Shown piece after piece: positions 7,174 through 15,772 of a stretch of 64,000 nt of DNA; position 1 is the stretch's first letter; each line of letters starts with the position of its first letter. The notes beneath the pieces were generated by a model. The model saw nothing but the letters and a program-made list of their open reading frames with translations, did not search any database and was not told the DNA's origin. The position numbers and the translations under genes were made by a program. The DNA lies in contig JAUILN010000010.1 of the NCBI GenBank assembly GCA_030432695.1, positions 297,603-361,602 of the forward strand. The letters are read 5' to 3'. Source of the DNA: a bacterium. GTDB taxonomy: Bacteria > Planctomycetota > UBA1135 > UBA2386.

Positions 7174-7749
7174 GTGACGCCCGAGGAGTATCTCGCCCGT
7201 CAGCGCGTGGCCGAGTCGAGGTCAGAGCACTTTGCCGGCGAGATGTTCGCGATGAGTGGAGGGTCGCGCGCGCACTACACCAGCTGTGTCAACTTGATTC
7301 GGGAAGCCAGCAGCCGACTCGAGGCGGAGGGCGGCGGTGAGGTCCATACCGCCGACGTCCGCGTCAAGAGCGCCGCGACCGGCCTCTACACCTACCCCAA
7401 CGTGACGATCGTCTGCGGCGACATGCCGTTCGGCGACACGCAGCAGGACACCCTGCTCAATACCACAGTGCTGTTCGAGGTGCTCTCCCCGACGAGTGAG
7501 GCCTACGACCGAAGCCGCAAGTTCGAGCACTACGCCCGCATCCAGTCCCTGCGCCCCTACGTCCACGTCGATCGGTTCCGGGCCCACGTCGATCTGCCGT
7601 CGCTCGAAGACGGCAAGTGGACGATCAGCGCGGCCGACGGCCTCGACGCGTCGCTCCGACTCGCGGCGATCGATCTCGAACTCCTACTGCGCGAGATCTA
7701 CCGCCAGGTCGAACTCACCGAGGGGGAGCCGCGACGATCCGGTAGCTGA
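7174..7749 (+). CDS. Uma2-family (DUF820) restriction-endonuclease-fold protein
   Basis: The frame carries the Uma2 signature in order: TPEEYLARQRVAESRSEHFA, GEMFAMSGGSRAH, TYPNVTIVCGD, QDTLLNTTVLFEVLSP, then YDRSRKFEHYARI. Uma2 proteins have a PD-(D/E)XK fold and are greatly expanded in cyanobacteria and planctomycetes; most have no known role. The usual YPDV aspartate, thought to bind metal, is Asn here (YPNV), so the nuclease may be inactive. The glutamate (FEVLSP) and lysine (RKFEHY) remain. The best start is the GTG at 7174. Relatives usually have about ten more residues upstream, but there the IS91 relic begins, so the original start was probably cut away. The predicted product is 191 residues. 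Confidence 0.7.
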   Translation: MTPEEYLARQRVAESRSEHFAGEMFAMSGGSRAHYTSCVNLIREASSRLEAEGGGEVHTADVRVKSAATGLYTYPNVTIVCGDMPFGDTQQDTLLNTTVLFEVLSPTSEAYDRSRKFEHYARIQSLRPYVHVDRFRAHVDLPSLEDGKWTISAADGLDASLRLAAIDLELLLREIYRQVELTEGEPRRSGS

Positions 7750-7767
7750 GCGATGTCGGCTCGGGCA

Positions 7768-10700
7768 TCAGTTGGGCAGGGTCTGCACTCCGTTGCTCGC
7801 AGCACCGTTGCCGAACAGCGATCCACCCGGGTCGAGCACGATCGCCTGCACGTAGAAGGGCAGTCCCGGAACCGTGGCGGTCGACAGCGCGAGGGGCAGG
7901 TTCGCGACGCCGTTGGTGTCGGTGGTCCCGGGGATGCCAGTCAGCGGCTGCACGAGGAGTCGGCAGTCGGTGGGGAAGTGCGTACTCGCTTCCGTGACTC
8001 CGAAGAACCAGGCGATGCTGGCGGTCGGCTGCGCGCCGGTGAGTCGGAGCGAGTAGCCGGGAGAGGGAATCGTCGGGACCCCGAGGGCCTCGAGGTGAAG
8101 GGGCGCTCCGGTGCTGCCAGGGCAGCCGCGGCCATAGGCCTCGGCGAGGCGGGCGCCGAGTGCGGTCGCAGGTACAGCCCAGAGTTCCCGTCCGGCGGCC
8201 CTGTCGGTGCCCGAGAAGAACACCCGGTCGCGGGCCCGTGTCCAGCGGATCGGTGCGAGGCTCGCTGCGGCCGGAGCGGCGTCGGAGAGCAAGCGGACGG
8301 TCCCGGTGCGTCCGTCCGCGACCCAGGTCTCGTAGCCGCGCGTGCCATCCGTGGCTCCGAACACCAGGACGTCGTCGTTGCCGGCCCCGACCAGGCGCTG
8401 GACTTCGAACTGTCCACCGAACGAGTGCGGCGTCGCGCTCGACCCCCGGCCCGGCGCGAGATCGGTGACTCGGACGGGTGTGGGCGCGGAGACGCTCGAC
8501 CTCCAGAGCTCGATTCCGGTGGAGCCGTCGTCGAGGAACCACCAGACCCGCGCGCGTGTGGCGACTATCAATTCCGGGTAGTAGGACTCGGGGCGCGAGG
8601 AGGCCGCACCCGGACGCACGTCGCCGAGCGGTAGCGTTCCCTGCGCGGTGCCATCGCTGACCCACGGTTCCCGGCCGTTGGTGCCATCGTCGGCGAAGAA
8701 CCAGGCCCGGCCGCCCATCGCGACCATCTCGGCGCGGGTGTTGTCGAAGAACTCCGGACCGGATCCCGTCGCGCCCGGGCGCAGGTCGGCGAGCCTCCGA
8801 GTATTGCCCGGGGTTCCGTCGGTTGCCCAGGGCTCCATTCCCGACACGCCGTCGTCGGCGAAGAACACCACGCTGCCGCCGATGTCGGCGGCGGCGGCGA
8901 GGTTGGGGTTGCCGTCGCCGTTCGGGTTGATGTCACGGACGAGCCGGGTGCCGGCGGCCGTGCCATCGCTGATCCACAGCTCTTGCCCGGTTCCCGGTGA
9001 CGTGGCACTGAACAGCAGGCGCTCGCCGCAGCGCAGCATCGGTTGGTCGACGAGAGTGAGCGCGCTCCCGGTTCCAGGAGCGATGTCACGTACCAATCGG
9101 GTGCCCGACGTGGTGCCGTCGGTCATCCAGAGTTCGGCGCCGTGGGTCTGGTCGTCGGCGCAGAAGAACACGCGGTTCCCGATCGCGACCGCGTCGTAGA
9201 TCCCCGATCCGAGGGCGCCCGGATAGATGTCCCGAAGCAAGCGGGTGCCCGCCGCCGTGCCGTCGCTGACCCAGGGCTCGACGCCGCGGGTTCCGTCGTC
9301 AGCCGCGAAGAACACGAACCCCTCGGTCGACGCGAAGGCCTGCGGGTTGGAGCCCTCGGGGCCCGGGCGCAGGTCGGCGAGCATTGTCGTGCCGCCCGGG
9401 CTGCCGTCGCTGACCCAGGGCTCCCGGCCATGCACGCCGTCCTCGGCGCTGAACACCAGGTCGCGGCCCCAAGCGACCAGGTCTTCTGGGTTGGAGTCCG
9501 GCGTCGCAGTCACCGCATCGACGAGTCGAGAGGTGCCACTCGGGGTTCCATCCGAGACCCAGAGTTCGGTTCCGGTTCGCGTGTCGTCCGCTTCGAACAG
9601 GAAGCGGCCGTTGACCGAACCCGTGGGCGGGAAGCCCGGCCTGGACGAATCCGTCGCGCCAGGGGCGATATCGGCGAGCCGAGTCATCGTGGTGCCGCGA
9701 ACGTTCCAGGGTTCGACGCCGTGGGTCCCGTCGTCGGCGAACACGAGCATGTCCTGGCCGACCGACTCGAAGCCGACCGAGGGTTGGAAGATCTGGAATG
9801 CAGAGGCCGGGCCCGGGGCGAGGTCGGCGACGCATTGGATCGAGGCGCCGTCGTAGCGATGCAGTTCGCGTCCGATGCCCTGGTCCTCGGCAACGAAGTA
9901 GAGCGAGCCGGCGTGGTCGGTCAGTCGGTCGGGATTGACCAGGGAGGTTCCGGGAGCGAAGACCCTTCGTGTGCCTCCAGCCGTTCCGTCGGTCTCCCAC
10001 AGGGCCGAGCTCGAGCCCCCGCCCAGCACGCAATAGGCGGAGTTGCCGCTGGAGACGATCTGGCCGTAGTAGGGTGCGGTGGATCCAGGAATCAGCGGAT
10101 GGGTTCCACCGGGCGTGCCGTCGGTCACCCAGAGTTCGTTCTGAAACTGCGTGGGAGCTCCGTGAAAGACGACCCTGTTCGTCGAGCCGTCATAGACGGC
10201 AGCGGCGAAGCGCGGGAGGACGCCGAACTCGATGCTCGAGCCCGTGCCGCGGCGGATGTCTGCCAGCTGAACCGTGCCCGGGTTCGTGCCGTCAGTCACC
10301 CAGGGTTCGATGCCGCTGCCGCCGTCCGCGGCGAACACCAGCAGGTTGCCCAGTGGAAGGAACCCAGTGGGGCCCGGGAAGCCCGAACCGTTGAAGCTGC
10401 GGATCGGTGCGGTACCGGCGACCGTGCCATCGCTGCGCCAGAGCTGTACGCCGCCGGTCGTGCGGCCGAAGAAATACAGCGCGCCGTTGTGAAGTGTCAG
10501 GTGAGTCGGACTGGTGCCCGTTCCACCCGCAACCCCGTTGGTGAATCGAGTGGTGGTCGCTCGTGTGCCGCGGGTCCTGAACAGCTCCGTACCGTAGCCC
10601 GGTTCCTCTGCCGGAAAGAACAGGGCGCCGAACGCGCTGACGCCCGGACCTGCGGAGCGGACTCCGAGTGGACCCAGATTGCTGGTGCCCGCGGTCGTGC

Positions 10701-10923
10701 CGTCGGTCGACCAGAGCTCCAGATCGACGCCCGACATTACGGAGAAGAAGGCGCGGTTGTTCAGGTTGCCGATCAGTCGCGGCGCCGCAGATCCGGTCCG
10801 GTTGGTCGCGTCGATGTCGAGGATCCGTGATTGTGCGAGCGCTCCACCGACCGCGGCGAACCAGAAGAACAGCAGCCAGATCGTCGGACCAGCGCGCGAT
10901 GGAATGCGGGAGGACGAGAGCAT
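7768..10923 (-). CDS. Secreted ELWxxDGT-repeat protein, 1051 aa
   Basis: The start is the ATG at 10923, which gives a signal peptide (GPTIWLLFFWFAAVGGALAQ); the frame continues upstream without purpose. The mature protein is built from about fourteen repeats of the form ELWxTDGTxxGTxxLxDIxPG (examples: ELWVTDGTPGGTHPL, ELWISDGTAAGTRLV). They are probably propeller blades, alternating with FFxADDGTxGxEPW strands. The last 120 residues form a separate domain (GRGCPGS, then QAIVLDPGG, SNGVQTLP) of the kind found at the C-terminus of many exported proteins of this planctomycete branch. It should lie on the surface or be secreted. Function is unknown; structural or adhesive roles are likely. It converges with the Uma2 gene, with stops 19 bases apart. 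Confidence 0.75.
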   Translation of the reverse strand: MLSSSRIPSRAGPTIWLLFFWFAAVGGALAQSRILDIDATNRTGSAAPRLIGNLNNRAFFSVMSGVDLELWSTDGTTAGTSNLGPLGVRSAGPGVSAFGALFFPAEEPGYGTELFRTRGTRATTTRFTNGVAGGTGTSPTHLTLHNGALYFFGRTTGGVQLWRSDGTVAGTAPIRSFNGSGFPGPTGFLPLGNLLVFAADGGSGIEPWVTDGTNPGTVQLADIRRGTGSSIEFGVLPRFAAAVYDGSTNRVVFHGAPTQFQNELWVTDGTPGGTHPLIPGSTAPYYGQIVSSGNSAYCVLGGGSSSALWETDGTAGGTRRVFAPGTSLVNPDRLTDHAGSLYFVAEDQGIGRELHRYDGASIQCVADLAPGPASAFQIFQPSVGFESVGQDMLVFADDGTHGVEPWNVRGTTMTRLADIAPGATDSSRPGFPPTGSVNGRFLFEADDTRTGTELWVSDGTPSGTSRLVDAVTATPDSNPEDLVAWGRDLVFSAEDGVHGREPWVSDGSPGGTTMLADLRPGPEGSNPQAFASTEGFVFFAADDGTRGVEPWVSDGTAAGTRLLRDIYPGALGSGIYDAVAIGNRVFFCADDQTHGAELWMTDGTTSGTRLVRDIAPGTGSALTLVDQPMLRCGERLLFSATSPGTGQELWISDGTAAGTRLVRDINPNGDGNPNLAAAADIGGSVVFFADDGVSGMEPWATDGTPGNTRRLADLRPGATGSGPEFFDNTRAEMVAMGGRAWFFADDGTNGREPWVSDGTAQGTLPLGDVRPGAASSRPESYYPELIVATRARVWWFLDDGSTGIELWRSSVSAPTPVRVTDLAPGRGSSATPHSFGGQFEVQRLVGAGNDDVLVFGATDGTRGYETWVADGRTGTVRLLSDAAPAAASLAPIRWTRARDRVFFSGTDRAAGRELWAVPATALGARLAEAYGRGCPGSTGAPLHLEALGVPTIPSPGYSLRLTGAQPTASIAWFFGVTEASTHFPTDCRLLVQPLTGIPGTTDTNGVANLPLALSTATVPGLPFYVQAIVLDPGGSLFGNGAASNGVQTLPN

Positions 10924-11080
10924 GCGGCGAGGATACTTCCCATCCGGGAGTACAGTGGTCCTCTGCGAGCGGGTCCTCCACGAGCCCGGTGCTGCCTGAA
11001 TTCTCGGGCGGCTCACCAGGAGGCCAATCGGGCGACGTACCGGGCGGCGTTGATGGTCACGAAGAAGCGCGGAGCTTCGA
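10924..11080. other. Upstream region of the ELWxxDGT gene, with no clear gene
   Basis: This stretch separates the ELWxxDGT gene start from the frameshifted helix-turn-helix relic. A minus-strand frame gives VIEAPRFFVTINAARYVARL, part of which repeats at 5390-5421, but it is too short and lacks a start. No obvious promoter box is visible. Confidence 0.3.
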
Positions 11081-11083
11081 TCA
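11052..11083. repeat. Dispersed repeat, copy 2
   Basis: Bases 11062-11083 match 5400-5421 exactly, with partial similarity extending about ten bases further left. The match ends in the TGA stop (11081-11083 on the minus strand) of the frameshifted helix-turn-helix gene. Confidence 0.6.
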
Positions 11084-11480
11084 CAAGTCGCGGTCTTGGT
11101 CCGACAGCCTGAAGCCGAGATCGCGCAGCACGTCTCCGACCGCGCTCTGGCCTACTGCAGCCCGTGGAGCGGGCTTCCCCGGCAGCGGAAGGACCTGCCA
11201 GGCACCATCGCGACGACTACGCCGCCAGGGCCGGTGGGCCACCAGGCCGCAGCGAGCAGCCTCTCCAGGGCCTCGTTCACCCGGCCGAGATCGAGGCCGA
11301 GCGCCACGGTCATGCGATCACGGGCGTAGTACGACACCCCTCGTCGGTCGGCCGCGATGACCAGGAAGACCAGGATGGCGATCGCATCTGGCCCCAGTTC
11401 GGCGAGCCAGTGCTCGCCGAGCAAGCGCGCATCCAGCCAGCCGAAGCTCCCCCCGGTCGGCGGACCTGATCCGGCCTCGG
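11081..11480 (-). pseudogene. IS-associated helix-turn-helix protein, frameshifted
   Basis: The minus strand first reads GSFGWLDARLLGEHWLAELG, PDAIAILVFLVIAADRRGVS, then YYARDRMTVALGLDLGRVNE and ALERLLA. This is a known small winged-helix protein (usual form FGWLPARLL...LGPEAIAVYTFL...DRxGVSYYxxDRI) often seen beside insertion sequences and on plasmids. Near 11250 the frame shifts: the second frame continues LVAHRPWRRSRRDGAWQVLP and ends DVLRDLGFRLSDQDRDL with TGA at 11081. Without the shift the apparent frame stops at 11152. One indel has therefore broken the gene. It probably bound DNA and served a mobile element. It lies next to the IS91 relic copy 2. Confidence 0.65.
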
Positions 11481-11483
11481 CGC

Positions 11484-11514
11484 AGCAGGCGGCGACCTCA
11501 TGTCGCCGCCTGCT
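11484..11514. repeat. Perfect 13-bp hairpin in IS debris
   Basis: AGCAGGCGGCGAC (11484-11496) pairs perfectly with GTCGCCGCCTGCT (11502-11514) across the five-base loop CTCAT. There is no T-tract on either side, so it is not a standard intrinsic terminator. It lies between the 5' end of the helix-turn-helix relic and the 3' end of IS91 relic copy 2. It could be an element end, since IS91-type elements carry hairpins near their replication termini, or a passenger-gene regulator. Confidence 0.6.
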
Positions 11515-11544
11515 TGGTCGATGCTGCCTTGGACCTACTCTCTC

Positions 11545-12400
11545 TTCGTGCCGTCCTTCCACGGCCGCTCGAGCCGGTACACCACCTTCCCGTCACGAGT
11601 CCACGCCAGGCGCGACTCGTCCAGCGCGGGGCGCAGCACATGCCGGCACAGCCGCTCCAACGCGTCTCCCCGTCCTTCCGCCACGCGCGTCCTCGCCGGA
11701 GTCTCGGCGACTCTCGTGGGCGAGACGCGCCTTCTCCTCCCCCACTCGTCGCACCGCGCAGCAAGCGCGCTCGCCGAAGGCCATGCGCCCCTGCACGGCC
11801 GCCTGCGACAGACATCCATGGCGCCGTCTCGTCGTCCAGCTGGCCCCACTCCCCGTCAGGCCACGCTCACGCAGCAACGCCGAGGTCCGGCGGAAGATCC
11901 GGGCCGCCAAGCGCGCCAGGTCCGCGTCGCTCGGCGGCGGCAGTGGGTGGAACACGGCGCGGCTGGCGCCGGGCGGCAACGAGAAGTCTTCATCCACGAA
12001 CAGGGCGTGGAAGTGCGGGTTGCGTCGCTGCGCAGAGTCGAAGCGCTGCACCGAGACGACCGCAGCTGGGCGAGCGCCCTCGATGCCGTGACTACGCTCC
12101 TGGCGGCGCTGCAGAGCGAAGCACGAGCGCACGAAGACCCGGTACAGCTCGCCGAGGAGATCCAGGTCGCGCGCCACTGGGACGCGCAGTTCGAAGGGCA
12201 AGCTCAGGACGAACTGCCGCACGGGCACGTGCGGGAACACCCGGTCCAACAGCCAGGCGGCGGTGTCGGCCCCGCGCCGACCGGCGCAGGAGGGGCAAGA
12301 GCTGCGGCGCTTGTAGGACAAAGCGACCAGCTCGTCTCGCTTGCGGCCGGGGCAGTAGGCCGTTGTTGGAGCGGTCCGATGAGAACCCCGATGCACTGAG
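11545..12400 (-). mobile_element. IS91-type transposase relic, copy 2 (longest)
   Basis: Read on the minus strand from about 12370: a zinc-binding stretch (Cys-Pro at YCPGRK, CPSCAGRRGADTA), then LLDRVFPHVPVRQFVLSLPF, VVSVQRFDSA and NPHFHALFVDE, then RIFRRTSALLRERGL, and after frame breaks ALERLCRHVLRPALDESRLA and YRLERPWKDGT. This is the order of IS91-type Y2 transposases, including the HFH metal-binding motif of HUH nucleases. The catalytic tyrosine region falls in broken sequence. A 75-base block near 11700-11775 replaces native sequence kept in copy 3. The N-terminus is truncated where the beta-lactamase-family relic begins, so this insertion probably removed that gene's 5' end. Confidence 0.8.
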
Positions 12401-12403
12401 CCG

Positions 12404-13040
12404 GCAGGCCGAGGTGAGGCGCTTCGCCGCGGTGGGTGCGGCTGTGCCGCCGGGCATCAGCTACCGCTACTCCAATGCCGGGTTCAGCAGGTCTGGGCGC
12501 GCTGGTCGAACGGGACTCGGGCCAGTCGCTGGCCGACCACCTCGACGAGCACGTCCACACGCCGTGGGCATGGACGACAACTGCAACCACGAGTCGGTGG
12601 CCGACCGGTCGCGGATGAGCTGTGTGTTCACCCGACGCGGTGGCGGGAAGTGGCGGGCGCGTCGGACGCCGCGCGACGAGCCGGACTGGCCCTTCGTCCG
12701 CGCCTCGGGCGGCGGCATCGCCACCGCATTCGAGTACGCGAAGTTCTGCCAGGCCTTCCTCCAGGACGGGTCCTACGGCGACGCGCGGATCCTCGCGGCG
12801 GAGAGCGTTGCCGAAGTGACGCGGCGGCAGACTCCGGAATCGGCCGAGGCGAGCTACGGCCTCGGCTGGGGTGTCGACGTTGACGGCAGCTTCGCGCACA
12901 CCGGATCCGACGGCACGATGGCCAGGGTCGATCCGGAGCGCGAGTTGCTCGGCATCGTGTTCACGCAGAGTCCGGGGCCGGGCAATCCGCGTCGGGCCTT
13001 TCGCCGCGTGGTCGAGGCGGCTTGTCTGGATCGGGAGTAG
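12404..13040 (+). pseudogene. C-terminal relic of a beta-lactamase-family serine hydrolase
   Basis: The frame reads GISYRYSNAG, containing the YxN motif of class C beta-lactamase/penicillin-binding-type hydrolases. At about 12485 one extra base shifts the frame into LGALVERDSGQSLADHLDEH, and at about 12566 a missing G in a G-run returns it to the original frame with MDDNCNHESVADRSRMSC. It then runs to the end: RASGGGIATAFEYAKFCQAF, YGLGWGVDVDGSFAHTGSDG and the stop at 13040. The HTG near the end fits the KTG-like third motif. The N-terminal SxxK part is missing and IS91 debris occupies its place. The gene is nonfunctional, but the long intact 3' half suggests recent decay. Confidence 0.75.
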
Positions 13041-13081
13041 ATTGCTCGGGGCTGCCGGCAGCTTGGGTGTCGCGGCCGGCA

Positions 13082-15772
13082 TCACTTGCCCTTCTTCTTG
13101 CCGGAGGCTTCTACCGGTTTCGAGGCGGGTTCCGGCTGCGGCTCGGGCTCGGTGGCCGCCGGCGCCAGGCCGGTCTGCAGGGCGCCTTCCCAGATTCGTT
13201 CGGCTCCCGCCGGCAACGCGTCGGGGTCGATCGCCTCGAGCACGCGCTTCGCCTGCTCGGGCATGCCCAGGTCGGCGATCAGGAACGCGGTAGCCATCTG
13301 TGCTCCGGCATCGCCGGGAAAGCGCCGCAACCACTGCAGTGCGAGTTCGCCTTCGACGGGCGCGTTCATCGACTCGGCTGCGAACCAGGTCGGGAAGAAC
13401 TCTTCCTGAAGCAGTTTCCCGCTCGACGCTTGCTTCTCCAGGGTTTCGAGCGCGAGTTCTCGAAGGGCTGCCTTGCGTTCGGGGTCGAGCTTCTCATCCT
13501 GCAGGAGGATCGCTGCGAGAGCCGAGATCTGTACCCAGCGGGTTTCCGGCTCGAGCGCTGCGGACGGCAGGGGGGCCGCACGCAGCAGGGAATCGGCAGC
13601 TTCGGCGGCACGTCCGGTCGCGGTGAAGACGATCGCCAACCCGGCCAGCAGGCCGCTGTCTTCCGCCGACTTCGACAGGGCGACGATGTCGAGCCGCTGA
13701 CGCCTGCGAGGATCCGGCTGCGCCATCCCTCCCAACTTGACATCGAAGAGGCCGATCAGAGGGCGATACGATTCGACCACGCACGCCGGCAGGCGGAACA
13801 TCATCTGGCCACCGTGGGCCAAGCGCGAGTCGCCGTACCCGTCCTGGAGCTCGCGGATCAGAGGCTCCAGTTTGCCGGTCAGCGAGAGCACCGTCATGAC
13901 CGCCTTGCCGAGCGACGTGGGCTCGCCGAGCGATTTGCGCAGGTCGTAGTTGAGGTCGTGTGCGGCGAGCAGGACGTCCACGACCAATCGAGCGAGTCGG
14001 GCGTCGGCTTCTCCGAACTTGCCATGGATCTGCTCGATCCAGTTATCCGCCTCTTCGGGCCGCCCCGAGAGCCCCTCGATCGCGGCGAGGTAGAGCGGTC
14101 CGAGCACGTCGTCGGGAGACTGACCGACTACGACTTCGACCAATCGCCTGGCCTCCTCGCGATACCCCAGCACGAGGAGGGTGACCGCCAGGGCATCGTT
14201 GGCACGTCGGTGGAAAGGGTTGAGGCTCCGCGCCTCGCGGAAATGAGCCAGCGCGTCCTGGACGGATGGGCTGAGCATGCCCGTCGCGTAGGCACGGTCA
14301 GCAGGCTCCAGCCGCGAATTCCCGGCGGCGTCCAGGCGCAAGGCCTCTTCCACCAACGCTCGCCCCGAGCCCGGATCGCCGTCCTCGTCGCCGACCAGGT
14401 CGTAGCAAAGCAGCAGCAGGGTTGCGCGTTCGTGTTGCGCCGCGGGGAGACCGTCGATCGAATCCAGGACTTCAACGGCTTCCGGATAGCGGCGGAGTCC
14501 ATCGAGTGCGCGAATACGGCGGATGCCCAGTTCGACCCGATCGTCGAAGCCGAGGGACTCGGCCTGCGCGTAATCGGCCAAGGCGGCCTCGAAGCTGCCG
14601 CGCGCGAGCAGGAAGTCTCCCGATTCCAGGAACGCCTCGGCCTTGTCCCGTTGCCTCCCTTCGGCCTCGAGCGCCCGTTCCTCGGCGAGGCGCGTGTTTT
14701 CCCGCGCCTGCCGGATGCCCACGACACCGTAGATCGACGTCGCGGTCAGCAGCCCGAACACGGCGGCACCGACCGCGACCGGCCAGCGGTTCCGGGAGAC
14801 GAACTTCCGAGTCCGGTAATACAGGCTGTGCGGCCGGGCACTGACCGGGAGCTGTGCCAGGAAGTTCCGGATGTCCTCGGCGAACTCGCGGGCGCTCGCG
14901 TAGCGTCGCTGCGGGTCGTCGTCGGTCGCCTTGAGGACGATGCTGTCCAGGTCGCCGACCAGCGTTCCGTCCAATGCGTCCACCGTGGTCCCACGGGCCC
15001 GGGCGGCATCCTCGGCCCGCTCCCGATCGAGTTGCCGCAGGCGGACGCTAGGCTTGCGGACCGGTTGCAAGAGCCGCTCGAAGAACGCCTCGTAGCCGAT
15101 CTCCGCTGGGTCGATGGCGTCCATCGGCAGCGCGCCGACCAGCAGTTCGTGCAGGATCACACCCAGCGAATAGATGTCGGCGCCGACGTCCAGCGGCTGC
15201 TGCCGCACCTGCTCCGGGCTGGCGTAGTAGGGCGTCCCGAGGAATCGCCCGGGCACGGTGGGCACTTGCCCTTCGAAGAGCATGGCACCCAGGCCGCGGG
15301 CGATGCCCAGGTCGATGATCTTCGGCGTCGCCTGGGGGCCGCTCCCCTGGACGAGGACGTTGTTCGGCTTCAGGTCCCGATGGAGCACCCCCTGGCCGTG
15401 GGCATGGTCCACGCCTCTGCAGAGGCATTCGAACAGGCGCAGGCGGTCGTCGAGCGGCAGTTGATCGGCATCACAGTGCTCGGTGAGCGTGGCGCCTTCG
15501 ACCAACTCCAGCGCGAACCAGTAGGCACCGTTCTCCTCGCCCGCGTCGTAGAGCTTCGCGATGCAGTCGTGCGCCATGCGCCCGAGGGCGGATCGTTCGA
15601 CCTGGAACTGCCGCAGGATCTGCTTCGCGTCCGCGGCCGACTCGAGCACCTTGAGCGCCACGGGGCGGTCGTGCTTCGGATCGTAGGCGCGATAGACGGT
15701 CGACTGGCCGCCGCGACCGAGCACATCCTCGATCTGGTAGCGGTCGATCTGCTTCGGGATCTGCTCATCCAT
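13082..15772 (-). CDS. Membrane Ser/Thr protein kinase with TPR-like C-terminal half
   Basis: The 896-residue kinase shows the glycine loop GRGGQSTVY (19-27), the ATP lysine K41 (VALKVL), the catalytic loop HRDLKPNN (131-138), DLG (154-156) in place of DFG, as is common in planctomycetes, and SPEQ with DIYSLGVILHELL. A single membrane segment lies at about 341-363 (WPVAVGAAVFGLLTATSIYG), so the kinase faces the cytoplasm. The C-terminal half, with many A-L-A-E helices, resembles TPR repeats on the other side of the membrane and may sense or bind proteins. The last residues are Lys/Pro/Glu-rich. Its start overlaps the end of the sigma-like gene by eight bases, so the two are translated together, and the kinase could control that sigma factor. 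Substrate is unknown. Confidence 0.9.
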   Translation of the reverse strand: MDEQIPKQIDRYQIEDVLGRGGQSTVYRAYDPKHDRPVALKVLESAADAKQILRQFQVERSALGRMAHDCIAKLYDAGEENGAYWFALELVEGATLTEHCDADQLPLDDRLRLFECLCRGVDHAHGQGVLHRDLKPNNVLVQGSGPQATPKIIDLGIARGLGAMLFEGQVPTVPGRFLGTPYYASPEQVRQQPLDVGADIYSLGVILHELLVGALPMDAIDPAEIGYEAFFERLLQPVRKPSVRLRQLDRERAEDAARARGTTVDALDGTLVGDLDSIVLKATDDDPQRRYASAREFAEDIRNFLAQLPVSARPHSLYYRTRKFVSRNRWPVAVGAAVFGLLTATSIYGVVGIRQARENTRLAEERALEAEGRQRDKAEAFLESGDFLLARGSFEAALADYAQAESLGFDDRVELGIRRIRALDGLRRYPEAVEVLDSIDGLPAAQHERATLLLLCYDLVGDEDGDPGSGRALVEEALRLDAAGNSRLEPADRAYATGMLSPSVQDALAHFREARSLNPFHRRANDALAVTLLVLGYREEARRLVEVVVGQSPDDVLGPLYLAAIEGLSGRPEEADNWIEQIHGKFGEADARLARLVVDVLLAAHDLNYDLRKSLGEPTSLGKAVMTVLSLTGKLEPLIRELQDGYGDSRLAHGGQMMFRLPACVVESYRPLIGLFDVKLGGMAQPDPRRRQRLDIVALSKSAEDSGLLAGLAIVFTATGRAAEAADSLLRAAPLPSAALEPETRWVQISALAAILLQDEKLDPERKAALRELALETLEKQASSGKLLQEEFFPTWFAAESMNAPVEGELALQWLRRFPGDAGAQMATAFLIADLGMPEQAKRVLEAIDPDALPAGAERIWEGALQTGLAPAATEPEPQPEPASKPVEASGKKKGK

